Below, in pieces: positions 6,911 through 12,792 of a DNA stretch of 12,792 nt. The translations under genes and the position numbers were made by a program. The DNA lies in assembly GCA_934725685.1 (NCBI GenBank), contig CAKVBX010000043.1, positions 1-12,792 of the forward strand. The letters are read 5' to 3'. A model generated the notes under the pieces. That model was not told the DNA's origin. It made no database searches and saw only the letters and a list, made by a program, of their open reading frames with translations. The stretch comes from an uncultured Bacilli bacterium (GTDB taxonomy: Bacteria > Bacillota_I > Bacilli_A > RFN20 > CAG-288). Within the stretch, counting starts at the first letter, position 1, and every line of letters starts with the position of its first letter.

Positions 6911-8772
6911 GCGTTCACCTCCTTCTCCAATTTCTGCAGTTCGACTAAGTCATGATAAAGTGGGCAGGTATCAAGGAGCTTTCCATGTTTTCCCTGTCCG
7001 ACGATTTTTCCGTCATCCATGACCAAAATCAAATCACAGTCCTCGATGGCGGAAATGCGGTGGGCAATGACAAAAGAGGTGATGCGGTTTTCCCTGCTGC
7101 GGAAATGAGCGAGAATATTCTTTTCGGTATCGGCGTCCACTGCGGAGAGGGAATCGTCGAGGATGAGCAAGGAAGGATTCTTATAGATGGCGCGTGCGAT
7201 GGAGACACGCTGCCTCTGACCTCCGGAGAGAGTTGCGCCTTTTTCGCCGACCTTGGTCCTGTAGCCGTCCGGGAAGGAAAGAATGTCGTTTTCGATGTCG
7301 GCAAAACGGGCAGCCGCTTCGACTCTTTCATGATCAATCTTGCCGACTTCTTTTTCGGAAAAAGCGATGTTTTCTTCAATGGTTCCGGAGAACAGGAAAG
7401 CATCCTGAAGGACAAAGCCAATCTTTTCCCGCAGGTCCTCTTTTCTCCAGTCCATGATGTCCTTGCCGTCGAGGAAGAGCTCACCACGGCTGAGGTTATA
7501 GAGTTTCGGAAGCAAGGAGACCAGAGTTGATTTCCCGCTTCCCGTCTTTCCGATTATGCCAACATTCATGCCGGGTTTTACGGTAAAGGAAATATCCTTG
7601 AGTGTTTCCTTTACACTGTCGGGATAGGAAAACGTGAGCTGCCGCATTTCTACGGCCCCTTTGAAATCATCGGTCTTTTCAAGATTGTCATCGGCGATAT
7701 CCGGGACGGCAGAAAGAATGGTGGCGATACGTTTTCTCGCGCCATTGCCTCTGGAAGCGTAGTCGATCAGCATGCCGCCGGCAATCATTGGCCAGATGAG
7801 GGCGTCGTAATAGCCGGTGAATTTAGAGATATCTCCGATATCCTTGATGTTACCGGAGAAGGAAGCTCCGCCATTACGTAAAACACTGTAGGCACATAAG
7901 AAGAAGAGGATGGCAAAGGTGAAAGAGAGATAGGTGTTGATGGCAAAATCGATGAGGGAGGAATAACGGAGATAGCTGACGGAAGTATTGGCGACTTTCT
8001 CCGTGTATTTCCGGAAGGATTGAGTTCTGTCTTTTTCTTTGAGGAAGGACTTGATGACGGCGAAACCCTGAAGGTTCTCTTCGGTATAGTCAGACATTTC
8101 CTCGAAAGCATCGGAGGAAATCTTATATCGCTTGGATTCCCCTTTTCCGATGACACCGCCGAGCATGATGAATAAAAGCAAGGGAATGCAGGTATAAAGG
8201 GTAATCTGCCAAGAGAGAAGTGCCATCAAAGTGATGGAACAGGTTCCTAGGACAAGAAGGTCCGTCGTGAAGATAAGGCCGTCCGTGAAGCACTGCTTGA
8301 TGGTCTGCAAGTCGTTGGTGAAGAAGGAGAGAAGACCGCCGACCTTCTTTTCCGAGTAGTAGGAGAGGGACAGGGTCTGGATATGGTGGAACATTTCCTT
8401 TCTCAGATCCCGTTCGATGTTGGCACCGACCTGGGCAGAGAAAAAGCGCCAACCCATTCTTCCGACGAAGATGGTGATACCGATAAGAGCCCCGGTCACC
8501 AAGGTCACGAAAAGATCAGTCTGATAGAACGGAAGCGTATCCGTCGCATGGATGGTGAAGGCGTTGGTGAATCCGGTGAATACACGGAGCGGATTCGTGT
8601 TGATGTTTGTGGAGAGCTCTCCCGGATCGGTGTTGAAGACGGATATGAGATTACCGATCATCATCGGAAGGAGCAACTGAACGATGTCGACAATGGTATC
8701 CGTGATTAGGATTGCCAAAAAGAGATACCAGTATTTTTTATAGTAGCGATTGATGTATTTTCCGAATAACAT
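6907..8772 (-). CDS. ABC exporter, degenerate-site half of a heterodimer (BmrC/YheI-like)
   Basis: This 621-residue protein has six predicted membrane helices (starting near 15, 85, 165, 190, 275 and 325), with a long extracytoplasmic loop after the first (about 45-85), then an ATPase domain (about 375-615). Motifs are Walker A GKTGSGKST (408-416), Q456, a perfect LSGGQ (515-519), Walker B LLILD followed by D540 in place of the catalytic glutamate, D-loop SLSAVD and the switch H571. Asp at that position with DSLSAVD matches BmrC/YheI-type subunits, whose own ATP site is non-catalytic. The order, degenerate subunit first and canonical second with an ATGA overlap, is that of Bacillus bmrC-bmrD. 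A GAGG site lies only 4 bases before the ATG (8770-8772), and 11 bases separate it from rimO. I see no upstream leader like the attenuator of bmrCD. Confidence 0.92.
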   Translation of the reverse strand: MLFGKYINRYYKKYWYLFLAILITDTIVDIVQLLLPMMIGNLISVFNTDPGELSTNINTNPLRVFTGFTNAFTIHATDTLPFYQTDLFVTLVTGALIGITIFVGRMGWRFFSAQVGANIERDLRKEMFHHIQTLSLSYYSEKKVGGLLSFFTNDLQTIKQCFTDGLIFTTDLLVLGTCSITLMALLSWQITLYTCIPLLLFIMLGGVIGKGESKRYKISSDAFEEMSDYTEENLQGFAVIKSFLKEKDRTQSFRKYTEKVANTSVSYLRYSSLIDFAINTYLSFTFAILFFLCAYSVLRNGGASFSGNIKDIGDISKFTGYYDALIWPMIAGGMLIDYASRGNGARKRIATILSAVPDIADDNLEKTDDFKGAVEMRQLTFSYPDSVKETLKDISFTVKPGMNVGIIGKTGSGKSTLVSLLPKLYNLSRGELFLDGKDIMDWRKEDLREKIGFVLQDAFLFSGTIEENIAFSEKEVGKIDHERVEAAARFADIENDILSFPDGYRTKVGEKGATLSGGQRQRVSIARAIYKNPSLLILDDSLSAVDADTEKNILAHFRSRENRITSFVIAHRISAIEDCDLILVMDDGKIVGQGKHGKLLDTCPLYHDLVELQKLEKEVNA

Positions 8773-8783
8773 AAAACCTCGTT

Positions 8784-10079
8784 TCAGTCGGCACGGAGAA
8801 CTTTCGTCACTTCAGCGTCGACGTCATAGAATAACGCATTGACGACTTTGGCTTCGACGAGATCACCGGGCTTGATGGGAAGCTTGGAATAAAGCCTCAT
8901 CTTTCCGTCGATATCGTCCGGCGCATAGAGATTGCAAATGCAGGAATAGGAGAAGTCCTCATTCTGTTCAGTGACAAGGCAGGTAAAGGTCTCACCAATT
9001 CTGGCCTTGTTGAGGCGGTAGGAAATCTTCTTCTGCTCCTTCATGACTTTGTTGTAGCGTTCGACTTTGACCTTATCATCAATCTGGTCCTTGAACTTGG
9101 CGGCAGGGGTTCCCTCTTCCGGACAGAACATGAAGCAGCCGAGATGGTCGAACTGGATTTCCTTGACCTGCTTGAGCAGTTCCTCGAAATCTTCCTCGGT
9201 CTCCCCCGGGAAGCCGACCATGACGGTCGTACGGAGGATGGCGTTTGGGACCTTGTTGCGGAATTTTGCAATCAAATCAATGATGTCCTGCTCCTTGCCT
9301 CTTCTACCCATCCGTTGAAGAATATGGGGCGCAAAGTGCTGGACCGGAAGGTCGAAATAGGGAGTGAGCCGTTTCTCTTTACTGAAGAGATCGATGAGAT
9401 CATCGGAGACTTCATCCGGATAAAGGTACATCAGTTTGATGAAGTCGAAGTCGTGCCTGACGATCTCCCGACAGAGGTCTGTCAAAGTCAGTCCGCTATC
9501 CTTGCCATACATGGAAGTGTCCTGCGAGATGACGGTGAGGCTTCTGACGCCTTCCTTTTCGAGCATGCCGAGTTCTTCCTTCAGAACTTCGAAGGGAACA
9601 GACTTGAAGCGACCACGGATATGCGGAATGGCACAGAAGTTGCAGAAATTGTCACAGCCATCCGAGATTCTCAGGTACGCTTCCCGCTTCGGAGAGATGA
9701 AGACACGCCGGGTTGGGTCAATCTGACCGAAGAGTTTTCTGTCCTTGATGAGCTTTTGGAAATGCTCGGAGAAGTTCTTGTATTCCTCTAACGGAATCCA
9801 GAGAGCGACTTCCGGGATTTCCTTCTTGAGATCCTCGAGATAACGGGTTGCGAGGCAACCGGTGACAACGACCGGTTTTCCGTATTGGACCATTTCCAGG
9901 ATGGCGTCGATGGATTCGGTCTTTGCCGAATCGATGAAACCGCACGTGTTGACGATGATGATATCCGAAAGTTCCGGATCAGAGACTGTTTCGAAACCAT
10001 TCATCTTCAAATAGGCGAGAATCTCTTCCAAGTCGACCTGATTCTTCGCACAGCCTAAGGAAACAATACCAATATTCAT
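8784..10079 (-). CDS. rimO: Ribosomal protein S12 methylthiotransferase
   Basis: This 431-residue radical-SAM enzyme adds a methylthio group to a conserved aspartate of ribosomal protein S12. The N-terminal MTTase domain opens with MNIGIVSLGCAKNQVD and carries C10, C46 (NTCGF) and C75 (TGCLA) for the second iron-sulfur cluster. The radical-SAM core has C142, C146 and C149 (GCDNFCNFCAIPHIRGR). SLGCAKN and this core are typical of RimO, as opposed to MiaB. The C-terminal part (about 365-430, with GDLVEAKVV) fits a TRAM RNA-binding domain. Start: GGAGG at 10086-10090 is 6 bases before ATG 10077-10079, and the open frame upstream is unsupported. It is the first gene of the long minus-strand operon. 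The 66 bases before it are very AT-rich, with a perfect A-T palindrome near 10133-10147, and no clear promoter stands out. Confidence 0.95.
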   Translation of the reverse strand: MNIGIVSLGCAKNQVDLEEILAYLKMNGFETVSDPELSDIIIVNTCGFIDSAKTESIDAILEMVQYGKPVVVTGCLATRYLEDLKKEIPEVALWIPLEEYKNFSEHFQKLIKDRKLFGQIDPTRRVFISPKREAYLRISDGCDNFCNFCAIPHIRGRFKSVPFEVLKEELGMLEKEGVRSLTVISQDTSMYGKDSGLTLTDLCREIVRHDFDFIKLMYLYPDEVSDDLIDLFSKEKRLTPYFDLPVQHFAPHILQRMGRRGKEQDIIDLIAKFRNKVPNAILRTTVMVGFPGETEEDFEELLKQVKEIQFDHLGCFMFCPEEGTPAAKFKDQIDDKVKVERYNKVMKEQKKISYRLNKARIGETFTCLVTEQNEDFSYSCICNLYAPDDIDGKMRLYSKLPIKPGDLVEAKVVNALFYDVDAEVTKVLRAD

Positions 10080-10145
10080 AAGTGACCTCCAAAAAAATAG
10101 CTTAGTTGCAACCAAACAAAGTTATTTTATTAAATATATATATAT

Positions 10146-10721
10146 TTAGCAATCGGAAAGAGGTTCAATCAGCAGATTTGCAAGGTACTTTTCAATTCGG
10201 TTTTTGTCGGCTGTCGCTTCAAACCGCTTTCGTACTTTTCCGTTTCTGTCGATAAAGAAAAAAGTGAAGTTCTCTTTGATGTTGCTGTCTTTCAGCCAAT
10301 TTGCATCCCTTTTGATTTCCTTGGCGGCAAGGACAGGCGCAAGAAGCGAGGAGGAATCGAAGCCGGCAAACTTTTTCTTCTTTGTCAGATAACCATAGAG
10401 TGGAAGCATGTCATCTCCACGGACTGATGATTTCTTGGCTCTCAGGAAAGTGGTTTCATAGTCGTGCTCAGTGATTTCTTTTATCTCCTCGTCACTTTCC
10501 GGTGACTGCTCCTTGAACTGGTTGGATGGGATATCAAGAATCTCAAATCCGGAGTCTTGAAAACGTCGGTAAAGACTCTGAAGAAAAGGATAGAAGGATG
10601 TGAATGGGGAATGGAGTGCCGTATTGACAATCAAAATCACTTTTCCTTTCAAGGCGGAAAGGGAAAGTGTTGTGCCGTCATTCAATGGAACAGAAAAAGA
10701 ATAAATGTTATCTTCTTTCAC
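10146..10721 (-). CDS. Glutathione-peroxidase-fold protein lacking the peroxidatic cysteine
   Basis: The family is clear from the order of blocks over 191 residues: SLSALKGKVILIVNTA (20-35), SLYRRFQDSGFEILDIPSNQ (49-68) with FKEQSP after it, MLPLYGYL (105-112) and NFTFFFIDRNGKVRKRF (151-167). In active glutathione/thioredoxin peroxidases the tetrad is Cys or Sec, Gln, Trp and Asn. Here the cysteine position in NTASxCG is serine (S38 in NTALHSPFT), Gln72 and Asn151 are kept, and Trp is glutamate (E150). The second conserved cysteine (FPCNQF) is also serine (S66), and the only cysteine is the last residue, C191. It should therefore not reduce peroxides by the known mechanism. The frame is intact and of usual length, so it may have a binding or regulatory role, or be at an early stage of decay. 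The start is a GTG (10719-10721) with no ribosome site in range. Confidence 0.8.
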   Translation of the reverse strand: MKEDNIYSFSVPLNDGTTLSLSALKGKVILIVNTALHSPFTSFYPFLQSLYRRFQDSGFEILDIPSNQFKEQSPESDEEIKEITEHDYETTFLRAKKSSVRGDDMLPLYGYLTKKKKFAGFDSSSLLAPVLAAKEIKRDANWLKDSNIKENFTFFFIDRNGKVRKRFEATADKNRIEKYLANLLIEPLSDC

Positions 10722-10727
10722 ATTGAT

Positions 10728-10733
10728 ATTATA
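10728..10733 (-). promoter_or_regulatory. TATAAT -10 box immediately before the peroxidase-like gene
   Basis: A perfect TATAAT lies 6 bases before the GTG start, so transcription starting about 7 bases downstream would begin at the start codon itself and give a leaderless mRNA. The -35 region is weak (TCTGCA at 18 bases). The nearest GAGG is about 21 bases before the GTG, too far to act in translation. Confidence 0.45.
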
Positions 10734-10856
10734 CTTTACTTTCCTCTATGCTGCAGAAAGAAGAATAAAAATTAAGACGAACTAAAATATGTTACAAAAG
10801 TTGCTTTAATGTTGAAAACACGATTTAGCCGGAGAAATTATAGGTAATCGAGGAAA

Positions 10857-11290
10857 TTAGATTGCTGAAATTATCAAAGAAAGCACTTTGGAAACCGCTT
10901 CAGCCATCCGGTAAGTTCCTATGCGGATCCATTTCGAATCCTTCTTATTTTTTGTGCTTCATGGGTGTTAAGATTGAAGAGTGCATAAACAACCCCTAAG
11001 TTCTCTCTATCAAGACGGTTGATGGCGAGGACCTTGTTTTCGGAAGAGGAAAAGATAGTCTCTTTATCGAAGGTGTCATGGAAACCGTGTTCGGTAATGG
11101 TGCGGTTGACCAAATAATAAGTGCTACCCTCTTTTACGATTTTCCCTTTCTAAAGCTGCCTTTTCATTCTTATTGCTCGTCCTTCCGACATTCTGGGAGC
11201 ACAATAGTAGGGTTCATTGCTAGGGATCTTGGAGGCGGGAGAGCAAGAAGATAAAACGGGTGGCAAACAGAATAATAAATGCTTTTTCAT
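10857..11290 (-). pseudogene. Small lipoprotein gene, decayed copy A of a tandem family
   Basis: ATG 11288-11290 follows an AAGGGAG site and starts a lipoprotein signal, MKKHLLFCLPPVLSSC, with lipobox LSSC (C16). The frame then meets a TAG at 11150-11152 and continues in the same frame as KIVKEGSTYYLVNRTITEHG to a TAG at 10919-10921. The segment before the TAG reads better in another frame (QNVGRTSNKNEKAALE). This points to a base lost near 11196 and one gained near 11148 (GAAAGGG), which together create the stop. After 10919 a third frame gives MAEAVSKVLSLIISAI, matching the tail of copy B. The original protein was probably about 150 residues, membrane-anchored and outside the cell. I do not recognise the family. 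Copy B ends only 16 bases upstream, so the two were in one operon. Confidence 0.65.
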
Positions 11291-11306
11291 TGTTGAATTT
11301 TCTCCC

Positions 11307-11766
11307 TTAGTATGCCCAAATCAAGGAGGCGTTTTCTTCGTCTATTCTGATTTCAGTTGTTATGATGTCAGAATTCAAAACGAGGTTTTCGATGTTTTCG
11401 GCCATCGGGACATCTACAACACGTAACCAATATGCATTCCCCACTTTCTTTTCTGTACTGAAATAAGCTATAGCAGTCACTGTGTCATGGAGATATATTT
11501 CTCGACGATTCCGATTCTCTTATCGGAATCATAAATCATCGTATCCTGATCGATGATGCCATGGAAACTATGGTAGGTGTTTGTCGTTGCGACACAGAGG
11601 TAGTTATTGGCTTGATTCTTCTTAATCCTTCCTTCGAAGATTGCGTATTGGCAAGAGGACTGTGTCTTTGGGGCGCCACAATAAAGTGGCGAATTCCCCG
11701 GTATGGTTTCCTTTTTCTGACATCTGATTAGAAAGGAATGATAAGAAATAATGTTAGTTTCTTCAT
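11307..11766 (-). pseudogene. Small lipoprotein gene, decayed copy B of a tandem family
   Basis: ATG 11764-11766 has an AGAGGG site 8 bases upstream and begins MKKLTLFLIIPF, then a stop at 11728-11730. One frame over it resumes as FLIRCQKKETIPGNSPLYCG, where the lipobox cysteine and the second cysteine align with copy A at the same spacing. It continues through NNYLCVATTNTYHSFHGIID to 11477. A TA duplication in a TATATA run near 11494 shifts the frame again, and the third part LHDTVTAIAYFSTEKKVGNA runs to the TAA at 11307-11309. The stitched protein has about 155 residues. A single 122-codon frame at 11477-11845 exists but merges the tail of copy C with this gene, so it should not be annotated as a protein. 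Arg just before the lipobox cysteine is a further sign of decay. Confidence 0.65.
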
Positions 11767-12132
11767 TTTGATAGCCCTCTGATAAAATCAATCTTTGAAT
11801 TTGTGATTCTGGTAAAACCTGACCACCTTTGATAATTGCTTTCACTTGTGTCGGGTTTTTATGGAGTTAATTCCAATAACTTAGTTGTAATAGGCATAAT
11901 CGTTGATATAGCATGGAAACATGGTCAGTTTTGTCACCTAGGTAGTCATGTTTTGCTATTGAAACAAAGGGGACGTCACTCTCTATTAGAGTTTTGGTAG
12001 TGTTTTCATCCGCATAGGTTTAATTTGAAACATCTATTGCTTGATTCATAAATGATACCCAAGAGGAAGACGCCTTTATAGTAGGAAAACTGATGAAACA
12101 CATTAGAGATAAAATGAATAGAATAACTGCAT
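11767..12132 (-). pseudogene. Small lipoprotein gene, most decayed copy C of a tandem family
   Basis: An AAGGAGG site precedes ATG 12130-12132. That frame closes after nine codons, but the next frame gives a signal-like run, VILFILSLMCFISF. It has an in-frame TAA at 12020-12022, then DVPFVSIAKHDYLGDKTDHV. DNA of this part aligns with copy B (the ACTACCT...CCAT...GTTTCCATG string), with short deletions. The tail QVLPESQIQRLILSEG, near 11820-11780, aligns with copy B's VPMAENIENLVLNSD. Homology to B is clear in the middle and plausible at the tail, while the signal region is only suggestive. It directly abuts copy B, as B abuts A. Confidence 0.45.
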
Positions 12133-12350
12133 TTGAATGCCTCCTTATCCACAATGATTTAATGGGCATTCTCATAATACTCAAGAGAATTTTGCGAAGA
12201 GGAGTGGTTATATAACCATTCAAATTGTTGATTTTGAATTGTTTGATTGCAAAACAACTTTACTTTCTAATGTCATGAATTCAATCAAATTCAAATGATA
12301 TTCAATTAGTCATTTTACAAATAGTGTGAATTGTCAAATCGTAAATTGCT
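12133..12350. other. AT-rich gap upstream of the lipoprotein array
   Basis: No gene is seen here. The heptamer AATTCAA and close variants recur within 12275-12305. Several weak -35/-10 pairs are possible on the minus strand, for example TTGCAA with AACAAT at 17 bases, or TATATA within the palindrome at 12205-12218. I cannot choose one as the promoter of the array. Confidence 0.3.
12205..12218. promoter_or_regulatory. 14-base perfect palindrome, possible operator
   Basis: TGGTTATATAACCA is self-complementary and lies about 73 bases before the start of lipoprotein copy C. Its TATATA core could overlap a -10 box, with TTCAAA 18 bases upstream on the minus strand. This arrangement would suit a dimeric repressor, but no regulator gene is nearby and the assignment is inference. 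Confidence 0.3.
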
Positions 12351-12378
12351 AAAACAAAAAGACCTCGATGGAGGTCTT
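12351..12378 (-). terminator. Terminator of the tRNA-Cys/Arg/Pro unit
   Basis: On the minus strand an 8-pair stem AAGACCTC/GAGGTCTT with a four-base loop (12359-12378) is followed by TTTTTGTTTT. It begins 10 bases past the CCA of tRNA-Pro. Confidence 0.85.
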
Positions 12379-12388
12379 GTTGATGTCA

Positions 12389-12465
12389 TGGTCGGGAGTA
12401 TGGGATTTGAACCCATGACCCCCTGCTCCCAAAGCAGGTGCCCTACCAAACTGGGCTAACTCCCG
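12389..12465 (-). tRNA. tRNA-Pro (anticodon TGG)
   Basis: The acceptor stem is CGGGAGT/ACTCCCG with discriminator A and an encoded CCA. The anticodon stem CCTGC/GCAGG encloses TTTGGGA, giving TGG at 34-36. The T arm reads CATGGGTTCAAATCCCATA. It is the last gene of the unit and is separated from tRNA-Arg by a terminator-like hairpin. Confidence 0.95.
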
Positions 12466-12476
12466 AAAGCTGATAG

Positions 12477-12500
12477 AAAAAAAGAGCTGCAGAGCGGCTC
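12477..12500 (-). terminator. Terminator-like hairpin between tRNA-Arg and tRNA-Pro
   Basis: On the minus strand GAGCCGC-TCT-GCAGCTC (one mismatch in the stem) at 12484-12500 is followed by seven T residues. It lies 15 bases past tRNA-Arg and 11 bases before tRNA-Pro. No promoter is evident between it and tRNA-Pro, so it must be leaky, or it may act as a processing stem. Confidence 0.6.
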
Positions 12501-12515
12501 ATTTTCGCATCAGAA

Positions 12516-12592
12516 TGGTGCCCTCGAAGAGACTCGAACTCTTGACCCTCTGATTCGTAGTCAGATACTCTATCCAACTGAGCTACGAGGGC
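12516..12592 (-). tRNA. tRNA-Arg (anticodon ACG)
   Basis: The acceptor stem is GCCCTCG/CGAGGGC with discriminator A and CCA encoded. The anticodon stem TCTGA/TCAGA encloses CTACGAA with ACG at 34-36 (A34 is normally deaminated to inosine by TadA). It lies 4 bases downstream of tRNA-Cys, so the two are co-transcribed. Confidence 0.95.
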
Positions 12593-12596
12593 ACGA

Positions 12597-12671
12597 TGGA
12601 GGTTCCACGCGGATTCGAACCGCGGGTTGAGGATTTGCAGTCCTTTGCCTTACCAACTTGGCTATGGAACC
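12597..12671 (-). tRNA. tRNA-Cys (anticodon GCA)
   Basis: The acceptor stem is GGTTCCA/TGGAACC with discriminator T and CCA encoded. The anticodon stem AGGA/TCCT region encloses CTGCAAA with GCA at 34-36. The T arm is CGCGGTTCGAATCCGCG. It is the first gene of the unit. The synthetase that charges it, cysS, is in the same window but in a separate operon. Confidence 0.95.
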
Positions 12672-12680
12672 AGCTCAGTA

Positions 12681-12709
12681 ACTATACCACATCTAAGTCT
12701 TCAAAACAA
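12681..12709 (-). promoter_or_regulatory. Sigma-A-type promoter of the tRNA-Cys/Arg/Pro unit
   Basis: On the minus strand TTGTTT (12704-12709) and TATAGT (12681-12686) are separated by 17 bases, with the -10 box 9 bases before the mature tRNA-Cys 5' end. The shared end repeat begins just 6 bases upstream of the -35 box. Confidence 0.6.
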
Positions 12710-12715
12710 GAAAAA

Positions 12716-12788
12716 TATTAGTTGACAGATTAATTGCAACACTTGTCCGTAGGATAACATTGTGTCACTGTTTTTGCAATGCTTTGAC
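12716..12788. repeat. Right copy of the repeat shared with the left end of the window
   Basis: Bases 12716-12735 are the exact inverse of 71-90. After 18 unrelated bases, 12754-12765 repeat 88-99 in direct orientation. The T-rich/GCAA and TGCTTTGAC blocks then follow in the same order as at the left. On the minus strand the frame T-V-K-A-L-Q-K-Q-stop enters from beyond the window end, which could be the C-terminus of a transposase or another repeated gene. The combination of one inverted and one direct block suggests an element end with a hairpin that rearranged. The family is unknown. Confidence 0.6.
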
Positions 12789-12792
12789 TGTG

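Noticed and set aside
6952..7530. Plus-strand open frame of 192 codons antisense to the ATPase domain of the BmrC-like exporter.
   Set aside because: The opposite strand holds all the conserved ABC motifs, and this frame is their reverse image.
9144..9791. Plus-strand open frame of 215 codons antisense to rimO.
   Set aside because: It mirrors the rimO codon pattern and has no independent start signal or recognisable motif.
10080..10115. N-terminal extension of rimO by 12 residues.
   Set aside because: The GGAGG site at 10086-10090 points to ATG 10077-10079, and RimO proteins begin right at this hydrophobic strand.
10130..10148. AT palindrome after the peroxidase-like gene as a terminator.
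   Set aside because: The stem would consist only of A-T pairs with no clean T-tail, too weak for intrinsic termination.
11150..11152. In-frame TAG within lipoprotein copy A as a possible recoded or read-through amber codon, since the same frame continues for another 76 codons.
   Set aside because: The stretch before the TAG aligns better with copy B in another frame (AALE to AIFE), so a lost and a gained base around it explain the stop. No pyrrolysine machinery or recoding hairpin is seen, and the sister copies are broken too.

Overview
The window looks like a chromosomal segment of a low-to-medium GC Gram-positive bacterium (Bacillota). The gut Erysipelotrichia or a neighbouring lineage is my best guess, but it is only a guess from gene content and style. 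Shine-Dalgarno sites are strong (GGAGG type), many genes overlap as ATGA, TGA is used as a stop and tryptophan is encoded by TGG, so the Mycoplasma code is not in use. All five tRNAs encode their 3' CCA.

Layout. (1) Positions 1-1150 are AT-rich and decayed: half of a repeat shared with the other end of the window, a GNAT acetyltransferase pseudogene and a small uncertain frame. (2) Positions 1150-1403 hold a tRNA-Asp/tRNA-Gly unit on the minus strand with its own promoter and terminator. (3) hpt (hypoxanthine phosphoribosyltransferase) is on the plus strand at 1554-2150 and ends in a bidirectional terminator. (4) Positions 2193-10079 form one tightly packed minus-strand array, in transcription order: rimO, a heterodimeric ABC exporter pair (BmrC-like then BmrD-like), cysS, an unrecognised 167-residue protein, and an HD-domain phosphohydrolase. 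From the second gene on, neighbours overlap by 4 bases or are 1 base apart. (5) A glutathione-peroxidase-fold protein without its catalytic cysteine and tryptophan lies upstream at 10146-10721. (6) Positions 10857-12132 hold three tandem, broken copies of a small lipoprotein gene that I do not recognise. (7) Positions 12351-12709 hold a tRNA-Cys/Arg/Pro unit on the minus strand, followed by the second copy of the end repeat.

The intact genes are mostly housekeeping: purine salvage, Cys-tRNA charging, ribosomal protein S12 modification, export of lipophilic compounds and probable nucleotide hydrolysis. The flanks beside the tRNA clusters are gene graveyards. The most interesting points are the decayed lipoprotein array, which only becomes visible when frames are stitched together, the non-catalytic peroxidase homologue with an apparently leaderless start, the repeat shared by the two window ends, and the unknown protein translationally coupled to the HD hydrolase. 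I found no CRISPR array, prophage, riboswitch or convincingly new defence system.
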